DNA from: Bordetella parapertussis
Lineage (GTDB): Bacteria > Pseudomonadota > Gammaproteobacteria > Burkholderiales > Burkholderiaceae_B
Direction of reading: 5' to 3'
DNA length: 64,000 nucleotides
NCBI GenBank assembly: GCA_945897365.1
Contig: CAMDFD010000008.1
Span: 86,604-150,603 of the forward strand
The number at the start of each line of letters is the position of its first letter. Within the stretch, counting starts at the first letter, position 1. A program made the position numbers and the translations under genes. A model generated the notes under the pieces. It was not told the origin of the DNA. It ran no database searches and was given only the letters and a program-made list of their open reading frames with translations. This document shows, piece after piece, positions 24,816-34,096 of this stretch.

Positions 24816-25850
24816 TCAGCAGCTTTGGCAGCGAGGGTGTGCACGCAGACGGGAATAAACACCGAGCGCGTTATTCGCAAAAATCTTCTTTTTCTCCGCA
24901 CTATCCGCCGAAGGGGAAGCGTCGATATAGCGACGTGTGTCGTCAAAATAAAAGTTGGTGAGCGGATCAATGCCTTGCACCGCACCGACAGTTTCTGACG
25001 CGAACAAAATGTTTTTGTTGGGGACGACACGCAGCAATAAATCAATACCAGGCTGATGGTAAACGCAGGTATCAAAAAATACGTTATTGAGCACTTTTTC
25101 CTCTAACGAGGAGATGCCCATGTCAAGCGCCATGCCGCGATAACGACCCCAGTGATAGGGTGCTGCACCACCGCCGTGAGGAATAATGAATTTGAGCGTC
25201 GGGAAGTCCTTGAAAATATCCGAGGTCATAAACTGCACAAAGGCGGTCGTGTCGCCATTAATGTAGTGGGTGGCGACCGCGTTGAAATGCGGATTGCATG
25301 AGCCGCTGACATGGATCATGGCCGGGACATCGAGTTCGACCATTTTTTCGTACAAGGGATACCACCACTTTTTATCCCACAACGGTGGGTCGGTCCAGCG
25401 TCCGCCTGTTGGGTCGGGATTGATGTTGGCACCGATAAAACCAAACTCGTTCACGCAGCGCTCGAGTTCTTCGATCACGCGCTGACCGGGTTGCACGCCA
25501 GCTGCCTGAGGCAGTTGACATACGCCGATGAAGTGATCCGGGTAGAGCTTACAGACACGATTGATCAATTCATTGTTGTAGCGCGCCCAGACGACATTAG
25601 TATCCTCGTTGCCCATATGGTGGTCCATCGCGACCGCTTTAGGCGAGAAAATCGTCATGTCGATGCCACGCTCTTTCATGATGCGTAACTGATTATTATC
25701 GATGCCATGACGGATTTCGTCGTCAGAGACGGCGGGTGGGGGGGCCGTCGGCGCTTGACCTGTTCGTTGAAACTCGGCGATCTGGTCGGCGCGAAACTTG
25801 GCGACTTGGGGCGGGGTGGTCGTAAAGTGACCGTGGCAATCGATAATCAT
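24816..25850 (-). CDS. 4-oxalomesaconate hydratase-like amidohydrolase (LigJ/PmdE type)
   Basis: This 344-residue amidohydrolase-2 family protein closely follows the LigJ pattern: zinc-binding CHGHF (His6, His8), GIDMTIFSPKA, IGVCQLPQAAGVQPG, GANINPDPTGG, MIHVSGSCNPHF, FIIPHGGGAAPYHWGRYRG, NVFFDTCVYHQPGIDLL and ASETVGAVQGIDP. LigJ hydrates 4-oxalomesaconate in the protocatechuate 4,5-cleavage pathway. No other gene of that pathway is in the window, so it may act in a different aromatic or oxo-acid route, perhaps with the divergently encoded hydrolase. The C-terminus ends RLRAHPRCQSC, with two late Cys. Confidence 0.85.
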   Translation of the reverse strand: MIIDCHGHFTTTPPQVAKFRADQIAEFQRTGQAPTAPPPAVSDDEIRHGIDNNQLRIMKERGIDMTIFSPKAVAMDHHMGNEDTNVVWARYNNELINRVCKLYPDHFIGVCQLPQAAGVQPGQRVIEELERCVNEFGFIGANINPDPTGGRWTDPPLWDKKWWYPLYEKMVELDVPAMIHVSGSCNPHFNAVATHYINGDTTAFVQFMTSDIFKDFPTLKFIIPHGGGAAPYHWGRYRGMALDMGISSLEEKVLNNVFFDTCVYHQPGIDLLLRVVPNKNILFASETVGAVQGIDPLTNFYFDDTRRYIDASPSADSAEKKKIFANNALGVYSRLRAHPRCQSC

Positions 25851-25902
25851 GTTTAAGCTCGGTAAACGATGAAAAAGAGCACTTTACACAATTTTTACGC
25901 GT

Positions 25903-25930
25903 TTGACGGACTTGTCCCTTAGGATAATAT
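25903..25930 (+). promoter_or_regulatory. Sigma-70-type promoter for the alpha/beta hydrolase gene
   Basis: TTGACG at 25903-25908 and TAATAT at 25925-25930 are separated by 16 bases. They lie about 50 bases before the hydrolase start codon, in the 126-base gap divergent from the LigJ-like gene. The ribosome site AGGAAG follows at about 25963. Confidence 0.6.
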
Positions 25931-25976
25931 CTTGCGACACGATTGTTTATCTTTTGCCAAACAGGAAGCCTAAGCC

Positions 25977-26837
25977 ATGTCCAGCCCCGTGAATCAGCAG
26001 ACCCTAGACTGGATCGCTGTCTTCGAGCAGCGCGCGACGCGTCACGTCGTGACCGTGGGTGATCACCAGGTGGTTTGGCGGCAATTCGGCGAGGGATCGC
26101 CTTTGGTGCTGATCCATGGCGGGCATGGCAGCTGGTTGCATTGGGCTCGCAACATTGAAGTGCTTTCTAAAGATTTTTCTCTGTGGATTCCCGACTTGGC
26201 GGGCTATGGTGACTCGAGCGACCCCCGCTTTGATGACTTTTCAACCATGGTCGATGTCACCGCAGAATGTCTCACGCAACTCTTTGGCTGCGGCACCCCT
26301 TTCGATCTGGCGGGTTTTTCTTTTGGGGGACTCGTGTCTGCTAATTTAGCGGCCAAGGGATTGCCAGTTCGCCGTTTGGCGTTGCTCGGCCCCGGTGGCC
26401 ATGGTGGTCCGCGCCGAGAACGCGGCATGCTCATCAACTGGAAGCGCGCCGAGACGCACGAAGAGCTGATTGAGGCGATGCGCTTTAACTTGTGGGCGCA
26501 CATGATTTACGCTGAGGCGCACATCGATGCTTTTGCGATGGGGATCCATACTTATTCGTGTATCAACACCCGCTTTCGGAGTCGAGGTATCTCGGGGCGA
26601 GGCTTGTTGGGCTCAGCCCTTGATGCATACAGCGGAGAGACGTTGATCATTTGGGGGGAGCATGACATCACCTGCACCCCAGAGTATCTGATGACGCACA
26701 TGATCAACGGGCATGCGAGACGCCAAGGCTTGATTTTGCCCGAGGTCGGTCATTGGGTGAATTACGAAGCAGTCGAGCCCGTCAATGTTTTGTTACTAGA
26801 CTGGTTCAAAGTAGGTAGGATTGCGCAGGGGCTATAG
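25977..26837 (+). CDS. Alpha/beta hydrolase
   Basis: This 286-residue alpha/beta-hydrolase fold protein has the oxyanion segment LIHGGHGSWLHW near residue 45, the nucleophile elbow GFSFGG (Ser near residue 113), an acid in WGEHDITC and the catalytic His in VGHWVNYE. The arrangement resembles C-C bond or ester hydrolases of meta-cleavage pathways. Divergence from a LigJ-like hydratase hints at a shared aromatic-acid or lactone route, but substrate choice cannot be read from sequence. No signal peptide is seen, so it is cytoplasmic. Confidence 0.87.
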   Translation: MSSPVNQQTLDWIAVFEQRATRHVVTVGDHQVVWRQFGEGSPLVLIHGGHGSWLHWARNIEVLSKDFSLWIPDLAGYGDSSDPRFDDFSTMVDVTAECLTQLFGCGTPFDLAGFSFGGLVSANLAAKGLPVRRLALLGPGGHGGPRRERGMLINWKRAETHEELIEAMRFNLWAHMIYAEAHIDAFAMGIHTYSCINTRFRSRGISGRGLLGSALDAYSGETLIIWGEHDITCTPEYLMTHMINGHARRQGLILPEVGHWVNYEAVEPVNVLLLDWFKVGRIAQGL

Positions 26838-26845
26838 CCCCCCTC

Positions 26846-27682
26846 TCAGTCCTCGTGCGGATCGAGCATTTGCGCACAGGGGACTTGGATCACGGCATGG
26901 TCTTGTAGGCGCACCGCAGTGAGATGGCCGCCCCACAGACAACCGCTATCGAGACAAATCACATCCCTATCGAGTTTGAGGCCGAGCGTGGACCAATGCC
27001 CAAAGACGACGGTCACATCACGCGTTGCGCGCTTGGGTAAGCTAAACCAAGGAATGAGGGCTTTGTCATCTGGCGCGGGCTCGATTTTGACATTGAGATG
27101 CATTCGGCCTTGTTTGTCACAAAAACGCACGCGCGTGAGCGCGTTGATGATCACGCGTAAACGATCTGGTCCTTTGAGACGCTCATCCCACTGATCTGGC
27201 GTATTGCCATACATCAGTTGTAAATGCTTTTTCCAATCTGCGCTTTGAAGCGCGGCCTCGACTTCGCTTGCAAGTTCGAGCGTGCGTTCGGCATCCCATT
27301 CTGGCAGCACGCCCGCATGAACGAGCAAGTGACCGTAGGCATAATGCGCTAACGGCTGATGACGCAGCCAGTCAATGATGGCTTGCGCATCGGGGGCAGC
27401 GAGGACCTCATCCAAGGTATCCTTTTTACCGTTCTTGCGAACCCCAGCCGCCATCGCCAATAGGTGTAGGTCATGATTGCCTAATACCACCGTCGCACGA
27501 TCACCCAAAGACATGATCCGACGCAGCGTCGCCAGCGATTGTGGACCACGGTTGACCAGATCACCCGCAAACCAAAATTGCGCGTCTGCATCCTCTTGGA
27601 TATCGGGCTGAGACAATAAGGTATCAAGAGAGCCACAGCAACCTTGAATATCTCCGATCATCCAGATGCTAGACATACTCAT
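26846..27682 (-). CDS. apaH: Symmetrical bis(5'-nucleosyl)-tetraphosphatase ApaH
   Basis: ApaH (278 residues) splits Ap4A to two ADP and removes Np4 caps from RNA. The metallophosphatase motifs are GDIQGCCGSL, GDLVNRGPQSL, VVLGNHDLHL and near the C-terminus GHWSTLGL. The ATG at 27682 overlaps the lptG stop (ATGA), which favours it over a second ATG two codons later. It ends nine bases after the stop of the convergent hydrolase gene. Confidence 0.96.
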   Translation of the reverse strand: MSMSSIWMIGDIQGCCGSLDTLLSQPDIQEDADAQFWFAGDLVNRGPQSLATLRRIMSLGDRATVVLGNHDLHLLAMAAGVRKNGKKDTLDEVLAAPDAQAIIDWLRHQPLAHYAYGHLLVHAGVLPEWDAERTLELASEVEAALQSADWKKHLQLMYGNTPDQWDERLKGPDRLRVIINALTRVRFCDKQGRMHLNVKIEPAPDDKALIPWFSLPKRATRDVTVVFGHWSTLGLKLDRDVICLDSGCLWGGHLTAVRLQDHAVIQVPCAQMLDPHED

Positions 27683-28857
27683 ATCGGTGATTTCTTCCAA
27701 AAGGAGCGTGTGCGTTGACGGTTCGCGATGGCATTACGATTTTCCATGGTAAAGACCGCGGTGAGCGCGAGAATCATCGCGCAGATATTAGGCAGTAGCG
27801 CAGTGACTACAGGCGACCATTGATAAAGCAAACTGACATTGAGTGCGAGTTGGTTAATCATGAAAAAACCAGTGCCCAGCAAAATCCCGAAAAACACCTT
27901 GGCGCCTACACCCCCTCGACGTGTCTGCATAAAGCTGATCGGCGCTGCGATCGTCAGCATCACTAAAAGAGTGAAGGGATAGGCGAGTTTGCGCCACATG
28001 GCGACGATTTGACGATCGGCTTGAAGTTGGTTGCGGTTGAGGTATTCGATATAGTCCTGAAGCGCGAAAAAAGACATGCGTTCTGGTGTCAAAATCCGGG
28101 CGATCAAGCGTCCTGCTGTGAGGGATGTGTCAAAGCTGCGCTCGGCCGACTGCGTGATGGTCACAGAAGGCGTCTTAGACACCTGAGCATCGACAAGCGT
28201 TTGTTCGAGCGAGGGTGCAATATGATTCTCTGTGACGATTTGCATCACAAGTTTGCCATCGACAAAACGACCTGCTTCGGATTGTGCGACGAGCGAGAGC
28301 GTCCGGCCATCGGGAAACTCGTAGACGCGCAGATTGGCGACGTTGCCCGAGGAGAGCAAGTTGCCGACGTTGATGATGCGGGTGCCGCCGTTGGGCGTAG
28401 GCTCCTTAAACCAGTAGCCGCTCGCTAGACGTCCGCCCTCGACTTTACCGCGCATGAGCAAGTTGGTTTCGCTACTTTTAATTTCAGCCATCGGCGTTAA
28501 AAACTCAGACAAAATGAGAGCGCCGAAAATAATCGGTAGGGATACAGTCCAGAGCATTTTTAACAGGCCAAAGCCACTGACACCAGAGACGCGCAAGATG
28601 ACGAGTTCGTTGCGCTGAGCCAAACCTGATAGCGCCAAAATCGCGCCAATCAGCACGCCAATCGGCAGTAGATCGTAGAGGCGTGTCGGGGCAGACAGCA
28701 GCTGCAAATAAAACAGCGCAGTGAGCGGAAACTTGTCACCGACCGTGTCAAGCTCGTCAACGAGCGTAAAAAAAGTAAAAAGTCCGAGCAGGGCGATCAA
28801 CACCACGGAGGTGGAGCGATAAATTTCTCGGGCAAGATAACGTCGGGCAGTTCGCAT
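27679..28857 (-). CDS. lptG: LPS export ABC transporter permease LptG
   Basis: LptG-type permease of 392 residues, part of the LptB2FG machine that extracts lipopolysaccharide from the inner membrane. It has three N-terminal transmembrane segments (VVLIALLGLFTFFTLVDEL, LLPIGVLIGAILALSGLA), a periplasmic jellyroll region and three C-terminal segments. The coupling helix RNELVILRVSGVSGFGLL is typical. The usual partner lptF is not adjacent; aroE lies upstream and apaH downstream. I chose MRTARRYLAREIY over an upstream TTG. Confidence 0.92.
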   Translation of the reverse strand: MRTARRYLAREIYRSTSVVLIALLGLFTFFTLVDELDTVGDKFPLTALFYLQLLSAPTRLYDLLPIGVLIGAILALSGLAQRNELVILRVSGVSGFGLLKMLWTVSLPIIFGALILSEFLTPMAEIKSSETNLLMRGKVEGGRLASGYWFKEPTPNGGTRIINVGNLLSSGNVANLRVYEFPDGRTLSLVAQSEAGRFVDGKLVMQIVTENHIAPSLEQTLVDAQVSKTPSVTITQSAERSFDTSLTAGRLIARILTPERMSFFALQDYIEYLNRNQLQADRQIVAMWRKLAYPFTLLVMLTIAAPISFMQTRRGGVGAKVFFGILLGTGFFMINQLALNVSLLYQWSPVVTALLPNICAMILALTAVFTMENRNAIANRQRTRSFWKKSPI

Positions 28858-28878
28858 AGGTCTAAGTGTAATGCCCAA

Positions 28879-29766
28879 TCACAAGCGGTTGAGTTCTGCG
28901 CGTAAAGTCGCAAGAACAGGCTGGACATCAGGACGCTTTCCGTGCCATAGAAAAAAACTCTCAGCGGCTTGACCCACCAGCATGCCCAAACCATCACTGA
29001 TTTGTGAGGCCCCCTCTTTTTTTGCTTGAAGCATAAAGGCGGTTGGTTTGGCGCCATACATCATGTCGTAGGCCCAGGCGCCGGGTGCATAGAGTCCTGC
29101 GGGTAATTCGGGGGTTTCACCGGTCAAGCTGCTGGCACTGGCGTTAATGACAAGATCCCAACCGATGGGTTCCAAGGCTTCGTTCAAGCGACCTGCCGAC
29201 AGTATTTTCAAGGCGATCGGAGACGCGGCGTGCCATTCAGCGACCAGCGCCTGTGCCCGCTCGGCTGTTCGGTTGACGACGTGCAGTCGGGCGCAGCCTG
29301 TTTCAAGCAAGGGGCCTAGTACGCCGCGCGCGGCACCTCCCGCACCTACCATCAGGATTCGTGCACCCTCGCACCGGACTCCTAAGCGTTTCAGGTCTGC
29401 AACTAAGCCCACGCCATCCGTATTGCAGCCATGCAAGACGCCTTGACGCATCCATAGCGTGTTGACCGCTTGCGCTTGTTGTGCCCGCGCACTGAGGTGT
29501 GCCCGAGCCAGCTCCCACGCTTCGAGTTTAAAAGGAACCGTGACATTGAGTCCCCGACCGCCATTGGTAAAAAATTGCATCACGGTGTGCGTAAATCCAT
29601 CTAGTGGCGCTTCCAGATGTTCGTAGATCAAGGAGATATGGGTTTGCGCTGCAAATTGTTGATGGATGGACGGTGAGCGGCTGTGTTTAACGGGATGACC
29701 GATCACCGCAAAGCGCGCCGGTGCTGGCGAGGAGGGTATGGATGTCGATTTGACGTTGAGGGTCAT
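28879..29766 (-). CDS. aroE: Shikimate dehydrogenase AroE
   Basis: AroE (295 residues) reduces 3-dehydroshikimate with NADPH in aromatic amino-acid synthesis. The substrate loop VIGHPVKHSRSPSIHQQF, the catalytic Lys in GLNVTVPFKLEAW and the glycine-rich nucleotide motif MVGAGGAARGVL are clear. The first 15 residues are a non-conserved extension. The ATG overlaps the stop of the upstream tonB-like gene by four bases. aroQ, another step of the pathway, is at 34739-35182. Confidence 0.96.
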   Translation of the reverse strand: MTLNVKSTSIPSSPAPARFAVIGHPVKHSRSPSIHQQFAAQTHISLIYEHLEAPLDGFTHTVMQFFTNGGRGLNVTVPFKLEAWELARAHLSARAQQAQAVNTLWMRQGVLHGCNTDGVGLVADLKRLGVRCEGARILMVGAGGAARGVLGPLLETGCARLHVVNRTAERAQALVAEWHAASPIALKILSAGRLNEALEPIGWDLVINASASSLTGETPELPAGLYAPGAWAYDMMYGAKPTAFMLQAKKEGASQISDGLGMLVGQAAESFFLWHGKRPDVQPVLATLRAELNRL

Positions 29767-30665
29767 GGTTGTCGTGCCTCTAGTGTGCCGTGAACGAAAT
29801 GCCAGGTTCGGGTCAGAACAAGCTGGTCGATTTGTCGAGCCATGTCAGCGGGAAAAGGCGCGAAGGGTGCCGAAAGTTGGGCAATACGTCGCACGGCTTG
29901 ATTCAGTAAAGGTTTGTCGGAGGGGCGATTAATCGTGAGGTCCACAATCGTTCCATCCGCCCGTATGGTCAAGGTCGCTTGCACGCTGCCATAGAACTTG
30001 CCATCAACGCCACTGGGGTAGTGTTCCGTGCCGACTTGTTCAATACGCTGCCGCCATTGATCGATATAAGGTGCATAGGCTGTTTTACGCGCAGATACAG
30101 CATTAAAGTGTTTGCGAGGCTGTGCGTTGTCGCGCTCAATCCGCTGTTTGAGTACGGCGATTTGTCCGTTAAGAATCATACGGTCTTGATCGACCTCGTC
30201 CTCTCCGGCGATATCGCTTGAGTCGGTGGGGTTTGTTGCGGGACGACCCTGGGTGACCCACTCACTGGACGTGAGTTGGGTAAGAAGCTCTTGTTGTTGC
30301 AGTTCAAGTTGTTGCCTTTGTTGGGTCAGAGCCTCGAGCATGACGGGTTCGGCGGACTCGCCCGCGAGCGGAACGAGCGTCGTTTGGTAGCCGGTTTGCG
30401 CTTGGCCGCCGCCGTCCACATTGGTTTGTGCGAGTAGTTGCGCCTGATTAGGCTCGCTTTCAGTCGCGGCATTGACCATGACAATTTCGAGCTCAGAGGG
30501 TCTAGGTGTCGAAACGGGAGGCGCAGTCCTATGCCAAGCGATTAAAGCCAAGTGTATGGCAACAGACAACAAAAGCCCCCAGCGTAAAAAACGCTGCTGC
30601 GCAATGAGCCAGCTTGCGATGCCGGGCGAAGTCGCCTCTGCGAGGGAGGGATTGCTGATGTTCAC
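29763..30665 (-). CDS. TonB-family C-terminal domain protein
   Basis: This 300-residue protein has one N-terminal membrane anchor (FLRWGLLLSVAIHLALIAW, residues ~27-45), a long periplasmic linker with a Gln/Leu-rich coiled-coil-like stretch near residues 110-135, and a TonB C-terminal domain (GSVQATLTIRADGTIVDLTI, LLNQAVRRIAQLSAPFAPFP). It has no Pro-Lys repeat like classical TonB and no exbB or exbD nearby. It overlaps rnb upstream and aroE downstream by four bases each, so it is made from the same transcript. It may be an energy transducer or a structural relative. Confidence 0.85.
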   Translation of the reverse strand: MNISNPSLAEATSPGIASWLIAQQRFLRWGLLLSVAIHLALIAWHRTAPPVSTPRPSELEIVMVNAATESEPNQAQLLAQTNVDGGGQAQTGYQTTLVPLAGESAEPVMLEALTQQRQQLELQQQELLTQLTSSEWVTQGRPATNPTDSSDIAGEDEVDQDRMILNGQIAVLKQRIERDNAQPRKHFNAVSARKTAYAPYIDQWRQRIEQVGTEHYPSGVDGKFYGSVQATLTIRADGTIVDLTINRPSDKPLLNQAVRRIAQLSAPFAPFPADMARQIDQLVLTRTWHFVHGTLEARQP

Positions 30666-32578
30666 GTCGCTTCGATCAGATCCTCAGGTGGTTGGCGATC
30701 CATACTCTCGATAAAACGGCAATCCATGTCAAGCGCAAGTTCGTCGATAGCCATGATCTGTAATAAAACGTGCTGTCCCCTTTCGAGTGCGGGGAGCCCG
30801 GCTAAGCGCACGATCATTGGGGCATGGCTCAGGCGCACCAAGTCCTCTTTGAGTACAGTGGCTTCGCACTCAGTGATATTTTGCTGTTGTAGCCAGCGCA
30901 AGCACCAGTAGCGCTCCATGCTGTTCTGAAAGTCATGCCACGCGACATATTGTGACTCAAACCCGCCGATAATGGCGAATAAATCAGCATCGCGAGGTTT
31001 GAACGGAGCGACTAGAGGCGCGGACACGCCATGCTCGATCGCTGCGATCAGTTGCCACTGATTCACGAGGTCGACGTAGCGTCGTAATGGCGAGGTGCAC
31101 CATGCGTATTGCGCAACGCCGATCGCCTCGTGTGGAAGTGCGTGCGTACTCATGCGTACACGTCCAGTTTGTTGTGAACGATAGATGCCGGGAAGGCCGT
31201 ACGTCGCAAGCAAGCCACCCCAAGTGCTATTGGCCAAAATCATGAATTCGGCGACCAATCGATCCAGAGGTGCATTGCGCAGTCGCGGCACGATCCGCAC
31301 TGTCGAGGCAGGATCGTCCGGGTCGCCATCAACGTAGAAGCTGTATTCGACACGATTGTTATTTTCAGGCTTGCCGCGGACGATTTCGCGTTGTTTGCAA
31401 AGCGCGAGCGACAGTTGCCAAAGCGGTCGAATCCAGTCGTTATAGGGAAGTTTGATGCTTGGGTCCGCTAAGGACTCTTCGGTGATGAAGTCATCTAGAG
31501 CGTTGTGACGCAAATTGGCGCGTACGGTCAAGCGTTCGAGGCGACTTTCGTGAGAGAGGATTTCTCCTGTGTCGGGGTTGGCGGTGACGTATAGCGACAG
31601 CACTGGGACAGGGCGACCCTCGTCTAAGGAAAAAGCGGCGATCACTTCGTCAGGTTGCATTGGAATTTTGTCGCCTGGCATGTAGACCGTGGACATTCTG
31701 GCGCGTGCAAGTTTGTCGAGTGCGCTGTCTTTAGTGACGGATAGACCAGGCGCTGCGATGTGGATCCCGACGCGCAAAAGTCCATCTGGTAACTGAGTGA
31801 CTGACAGTGCATCGTCGATTTCGGTGGTGCTGATATCGTCCACCGAGTAGGCCTCAACGTCTGCGAGTGGGAGTTCGTGTGCGATCTTCGGGACATCGCA
31901 GGGTGCAAAGCCCGTCCCCCGTGGAAAATAGTTTGCGAGAAAGCGTCCCTTGTGCAGCGCCAGCGCATGCGGCCAGGCACCCGCATCGAGCAGAAGCCGT
32001 TCGGGTGAGGCTTGGCGTTGTGCGCAGGCTGCGTCGAGTGCTTTCCAAGCCTGTGAGTTTTTATCGGGCTTAGTCACCAAGGACATCGCGGACAGAGTAA
32101 CCTCTGGTGGCAGTTGGCCTGCAGCGATCGCTTGCGCCCATTCTTCGGTTTGTAACGCTGCCCGTTGCTTCTTTTCCTGAGCCGCGAGTGCCGCAGCCAA
32201 AATCTCAGGAGGTGCCGCGCGATAGCGACCTCTGCCCCGGCGATGAAAATAAAGCGGGGCGCTATGTAGCCTCAGCAACAAGCTTGTTTTTTCAAGCGTA
32301 TCGGGCGAATGTCCGAAATACTCCGCACCCATGGTGTCAATGTCAAACTCATCAGCCGGCGCACATTCCCAGAGAAAAGGCAGATCGATCTCGTTGGCTA
32401 AACTTTCTGCCTGAGGGAGCAGTACGTCCGGCTTTGGGGTCGCGAACGTGAACAGGCAGTTGGCTCGCTTGACCTTGCTGCGTTTGCCAGACTCCGACTC
32501 GACTTGCAGTGTCGCGTCTGCTTCGGCCATGATGTGGCCTGTTTTAAACGCGCCATCTTCTTCATATAAAACGTACAT
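30662..32578 (-). CDS. RNase II/R family exoribonuclease (RNB domain)
   Basis: This 638-residue protein carries an RNB catalytic domain. The metal-binding Asp cluster is YSVDDISTTEIDDALSV near residue 255, followed by GIHIAAPGLSV and TVYMPGDKIPMQP, and later YAWCTSPLRRYVDLVNQWQL. It degrades RNA 3' to 5'. The N-terminal part is a divergent OB/winged-helix region, so it fits the betaproteobacterial RNase II-like group and is shorter than RNase R. It leads the rnb-tonB-aroE-lptG-apaH run and lies 38 bases after mpl. Confidence 0.92.
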   Translation of the reverse strand: MYVLYEEDGAFKTGHIMAEADATLQVESESGKRSKVKRANCLFTFATPKPDVLLPQAESLANEIDLPFLWECAPADEFDIDTMGAEYFGHSPDTLEKTSLLLRLHSAPLYFHRRGRGRYRAAPPEILAAALAAQEKKQRAALQTEEWAQAIAAGQLPPEVTLSAMSLVTKPDKNSQAWKALDAACAQRQASPERLLLDAGAWPHALALHKGRFLANYFPRGTGFAPCDVPKIAHELPLADVEAYSVDDISTTEIDDALSVTQLPDGLLRVGIHIAAPGLSVTKDSALDKLARARMSTVYMPGDKIPMQPDEVIAAFSLDEGRPVPVLSLYVTANPDTGEILSHESRLERLTVRANLRHNALDDFITEESLADPSIKLPYNDWIRPLWQLSLALCKQREIVRGKPENNNRVEYSFYVDGDPDDPASTVRIVPRLRNAPLDRLVAEFMILANSTWGGLLATYGLPGIYRSQQTGRVRMSTHALPHEAIGVAQYAWCTSPLRRYVDLVNQWQLIAAIEHGVSAPLVAPFKPRDADLFAIIGGFESQYVAWHDFQNSMERYWCLRWLQQQNITECEATVLKEDLVRLSHAPMIVRLAGLPALERGQHVLLQIMAIDELALDMDCRFIESMDRQPPEDLIEAT

Positions 32579-32616
32579 GGATATTGGTATTCCGGTGAAT
32601 CAAAAAAGAGAGCCTG

Positions 32617-33987
32617 TTAGGCCGGCGAGGTGGCGAGCGCCTCAAGAAGTCGACCATGCACGCCGGCGAAACCGCCATTGCTCATGATCACAATGTGGTC
32701 CCCCGCCTGCGCCGCGCGTTTGATCGCTTGAATCAGCGGCTCGATTTCGTGATGTGCTTGCATGCGTGAGCCAAGCGAGGCGAGCACTTCGGCAGGCTCC
32801 CACCCTAGGGCTTGTTTACCTTCGCGTTGTCCATAGCAAAAAACCAAATCCGCGTCGGCTAATGCTGCGGGCAAACGTGCCGCCATGGTACCGAGTTTCA
32901 TGGTGTTGGAGCGTGGTTCGAGCACGGCGAGGATGCGCTGCGCGCCTATCTGTGCGCGCAAACCTGCCAGAGTCGTTGCGATTGCAGTGGGGTGATGCGC
33001 AAAATCATCATAGATCGTGATGTCCCGGACAGTGCCTCGCACTTCCATGCGACGCTTGACACCGCTGAAGTTGCAGAGCGCGGCGATGCTGTCTTGTGGC
33101 GTGACGCCGACGTGGTGAGCGGCGACGATGGCCGCGAGTGCGTTGTGCTGGTTATGCGCTCCTGTGAGTGTCCAATCAATGTCACCGTAGTGCTCCGCAC
33201 CCTTTAATACCTCAAAAGAGACTGCATCAAGTGTGCGAGTGTGCCAGCCGTCGTGCGTATTGATTAAAGTGTGCCCGGCCCAGCAGCCACGAGCGATGAC
33301 GCGCTCCAGCGCATCGTCTCGTGCGGGCGTGATGACCAGGCCGCTGCGGGGAACGGTGCGCAGCAAGTGATGAAATTGGGTCTCGATCGCGGCCAGATCT
33401 GGAAAAATATCTGCATGATCGTACTCGAGGTTGTTCAAAATAGCCGTGCGCGGTCTGTAATGAACGAACTTGGAGCGTTTGTCGAAAAAGGCTGTGTCGT
33501 ACTCATCGGCTTCAATCACAAAAAAGGGTTGTTCGACGTCAAAGCGCGCTGAAACCTCGAGGCCGGGTGCGACACCCCCGATCAGAAAGTTAGGTTTTTT
33601 GCCGGCGCATTGCAAAATCCAGGCCAGCATAGAACTGGTTGTCGTTTTGCCATGCGTACCCGCCACGGCGAGAACGTGCTGGCGTTGCAGGACAAAGTCT
33701 CCTAGCCATTGCGGACCTGAGGTGTAGGGCAAACCTGCCTCCAGGATAGCTTCCATCAGGGGGTTGCCGCGCGAGACCACATTACCGATCACAAAAAGGT
33801 CGGGTTTGAGCGCCAGTTGGTTGGGCTCAAAGCCCTCGATCAGGTCGATACCTTGCTCTTCGAGTTGCGTGCTCATGGGGGGATAGACCCCCGCATCACA
33901 ACCCGTGACACGATGTCCCGCGGCGCGCGCGATGAGCGCTAAGCCACCCATAAAGGTGCCGCAAATTCCCAGTATATGCAGATGCAT
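32617..33987 (-). CDS. mpl: UDP-N-acetylmuramate:L-alanyl-gamma-D-glutamyl-meso-diaminopimelate ligase Mpl
   Basis: Mpl (456 residues) re-attaches recycled murein tripeptide to UDP-MurNAc. Mur-ligase features are HILGICGTFMGGLALIARAAGH at the N-terminus, the P-loop AVAGTHGKTTTSSMLAW near residue 115, EADEYDTAFFDKRSKF (Mpl-type Mg/ATP segment), and DDFAHHPTAI. The recycling pathway partner anmK lies at 54360-55493. The 109-base gap upstream is divergent from the thioredoxin-like gene. Confidence 0.96.
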   Translation of the reverse strand: MHLHILGICGTFMGGLALIARAAGHRVTGCDAGVYPPMSTQLEEQGIDLIEGFEPNQLALKPDLFVIGNVVSRGNPLMEAILEAGLPYTSGPQWLGDFVLQRQHVLAVAGTHGKTTTSSMLAWILQCAGKKPNFLIGGVAPGLEVSARFDVEQPFFVIEADEYDTAFFDKRSKFVHYRPRTAILNNLEYDHADIFPDLAAIETQFHHLLRTVPRSGLVITPARDDALERVIARGCWAGHTLINTHDGWHTRTLDAVSFEVLKGAEHYGDIDWTLTGAHNQHNALAAIVAAHHVGVTPQDSIAALCNFSGVKRRMEVRGTVRDITIYDDFAHHPTAIATTLAGLRAQIGAQRILAVLEPRSNTMKLGTMAARLPAALADADLVFCYGQREGKQALGWEPAEVLASLGSRMQAHHEIEPLIQAIKRAAQAGDHIVIMSNGGFAGVHGRLLEALATSPA

Positions 33988-34096
33988 GAACAGTCTCCTG
34001 CCGACATTGTAGAGGCAGTTGTCTCAAGACTCGCCGGGGTTTAAACCTTGTGTGGAATCAACGCATTCGGGGCGAGGAGGCGCTATGATATGAGAC

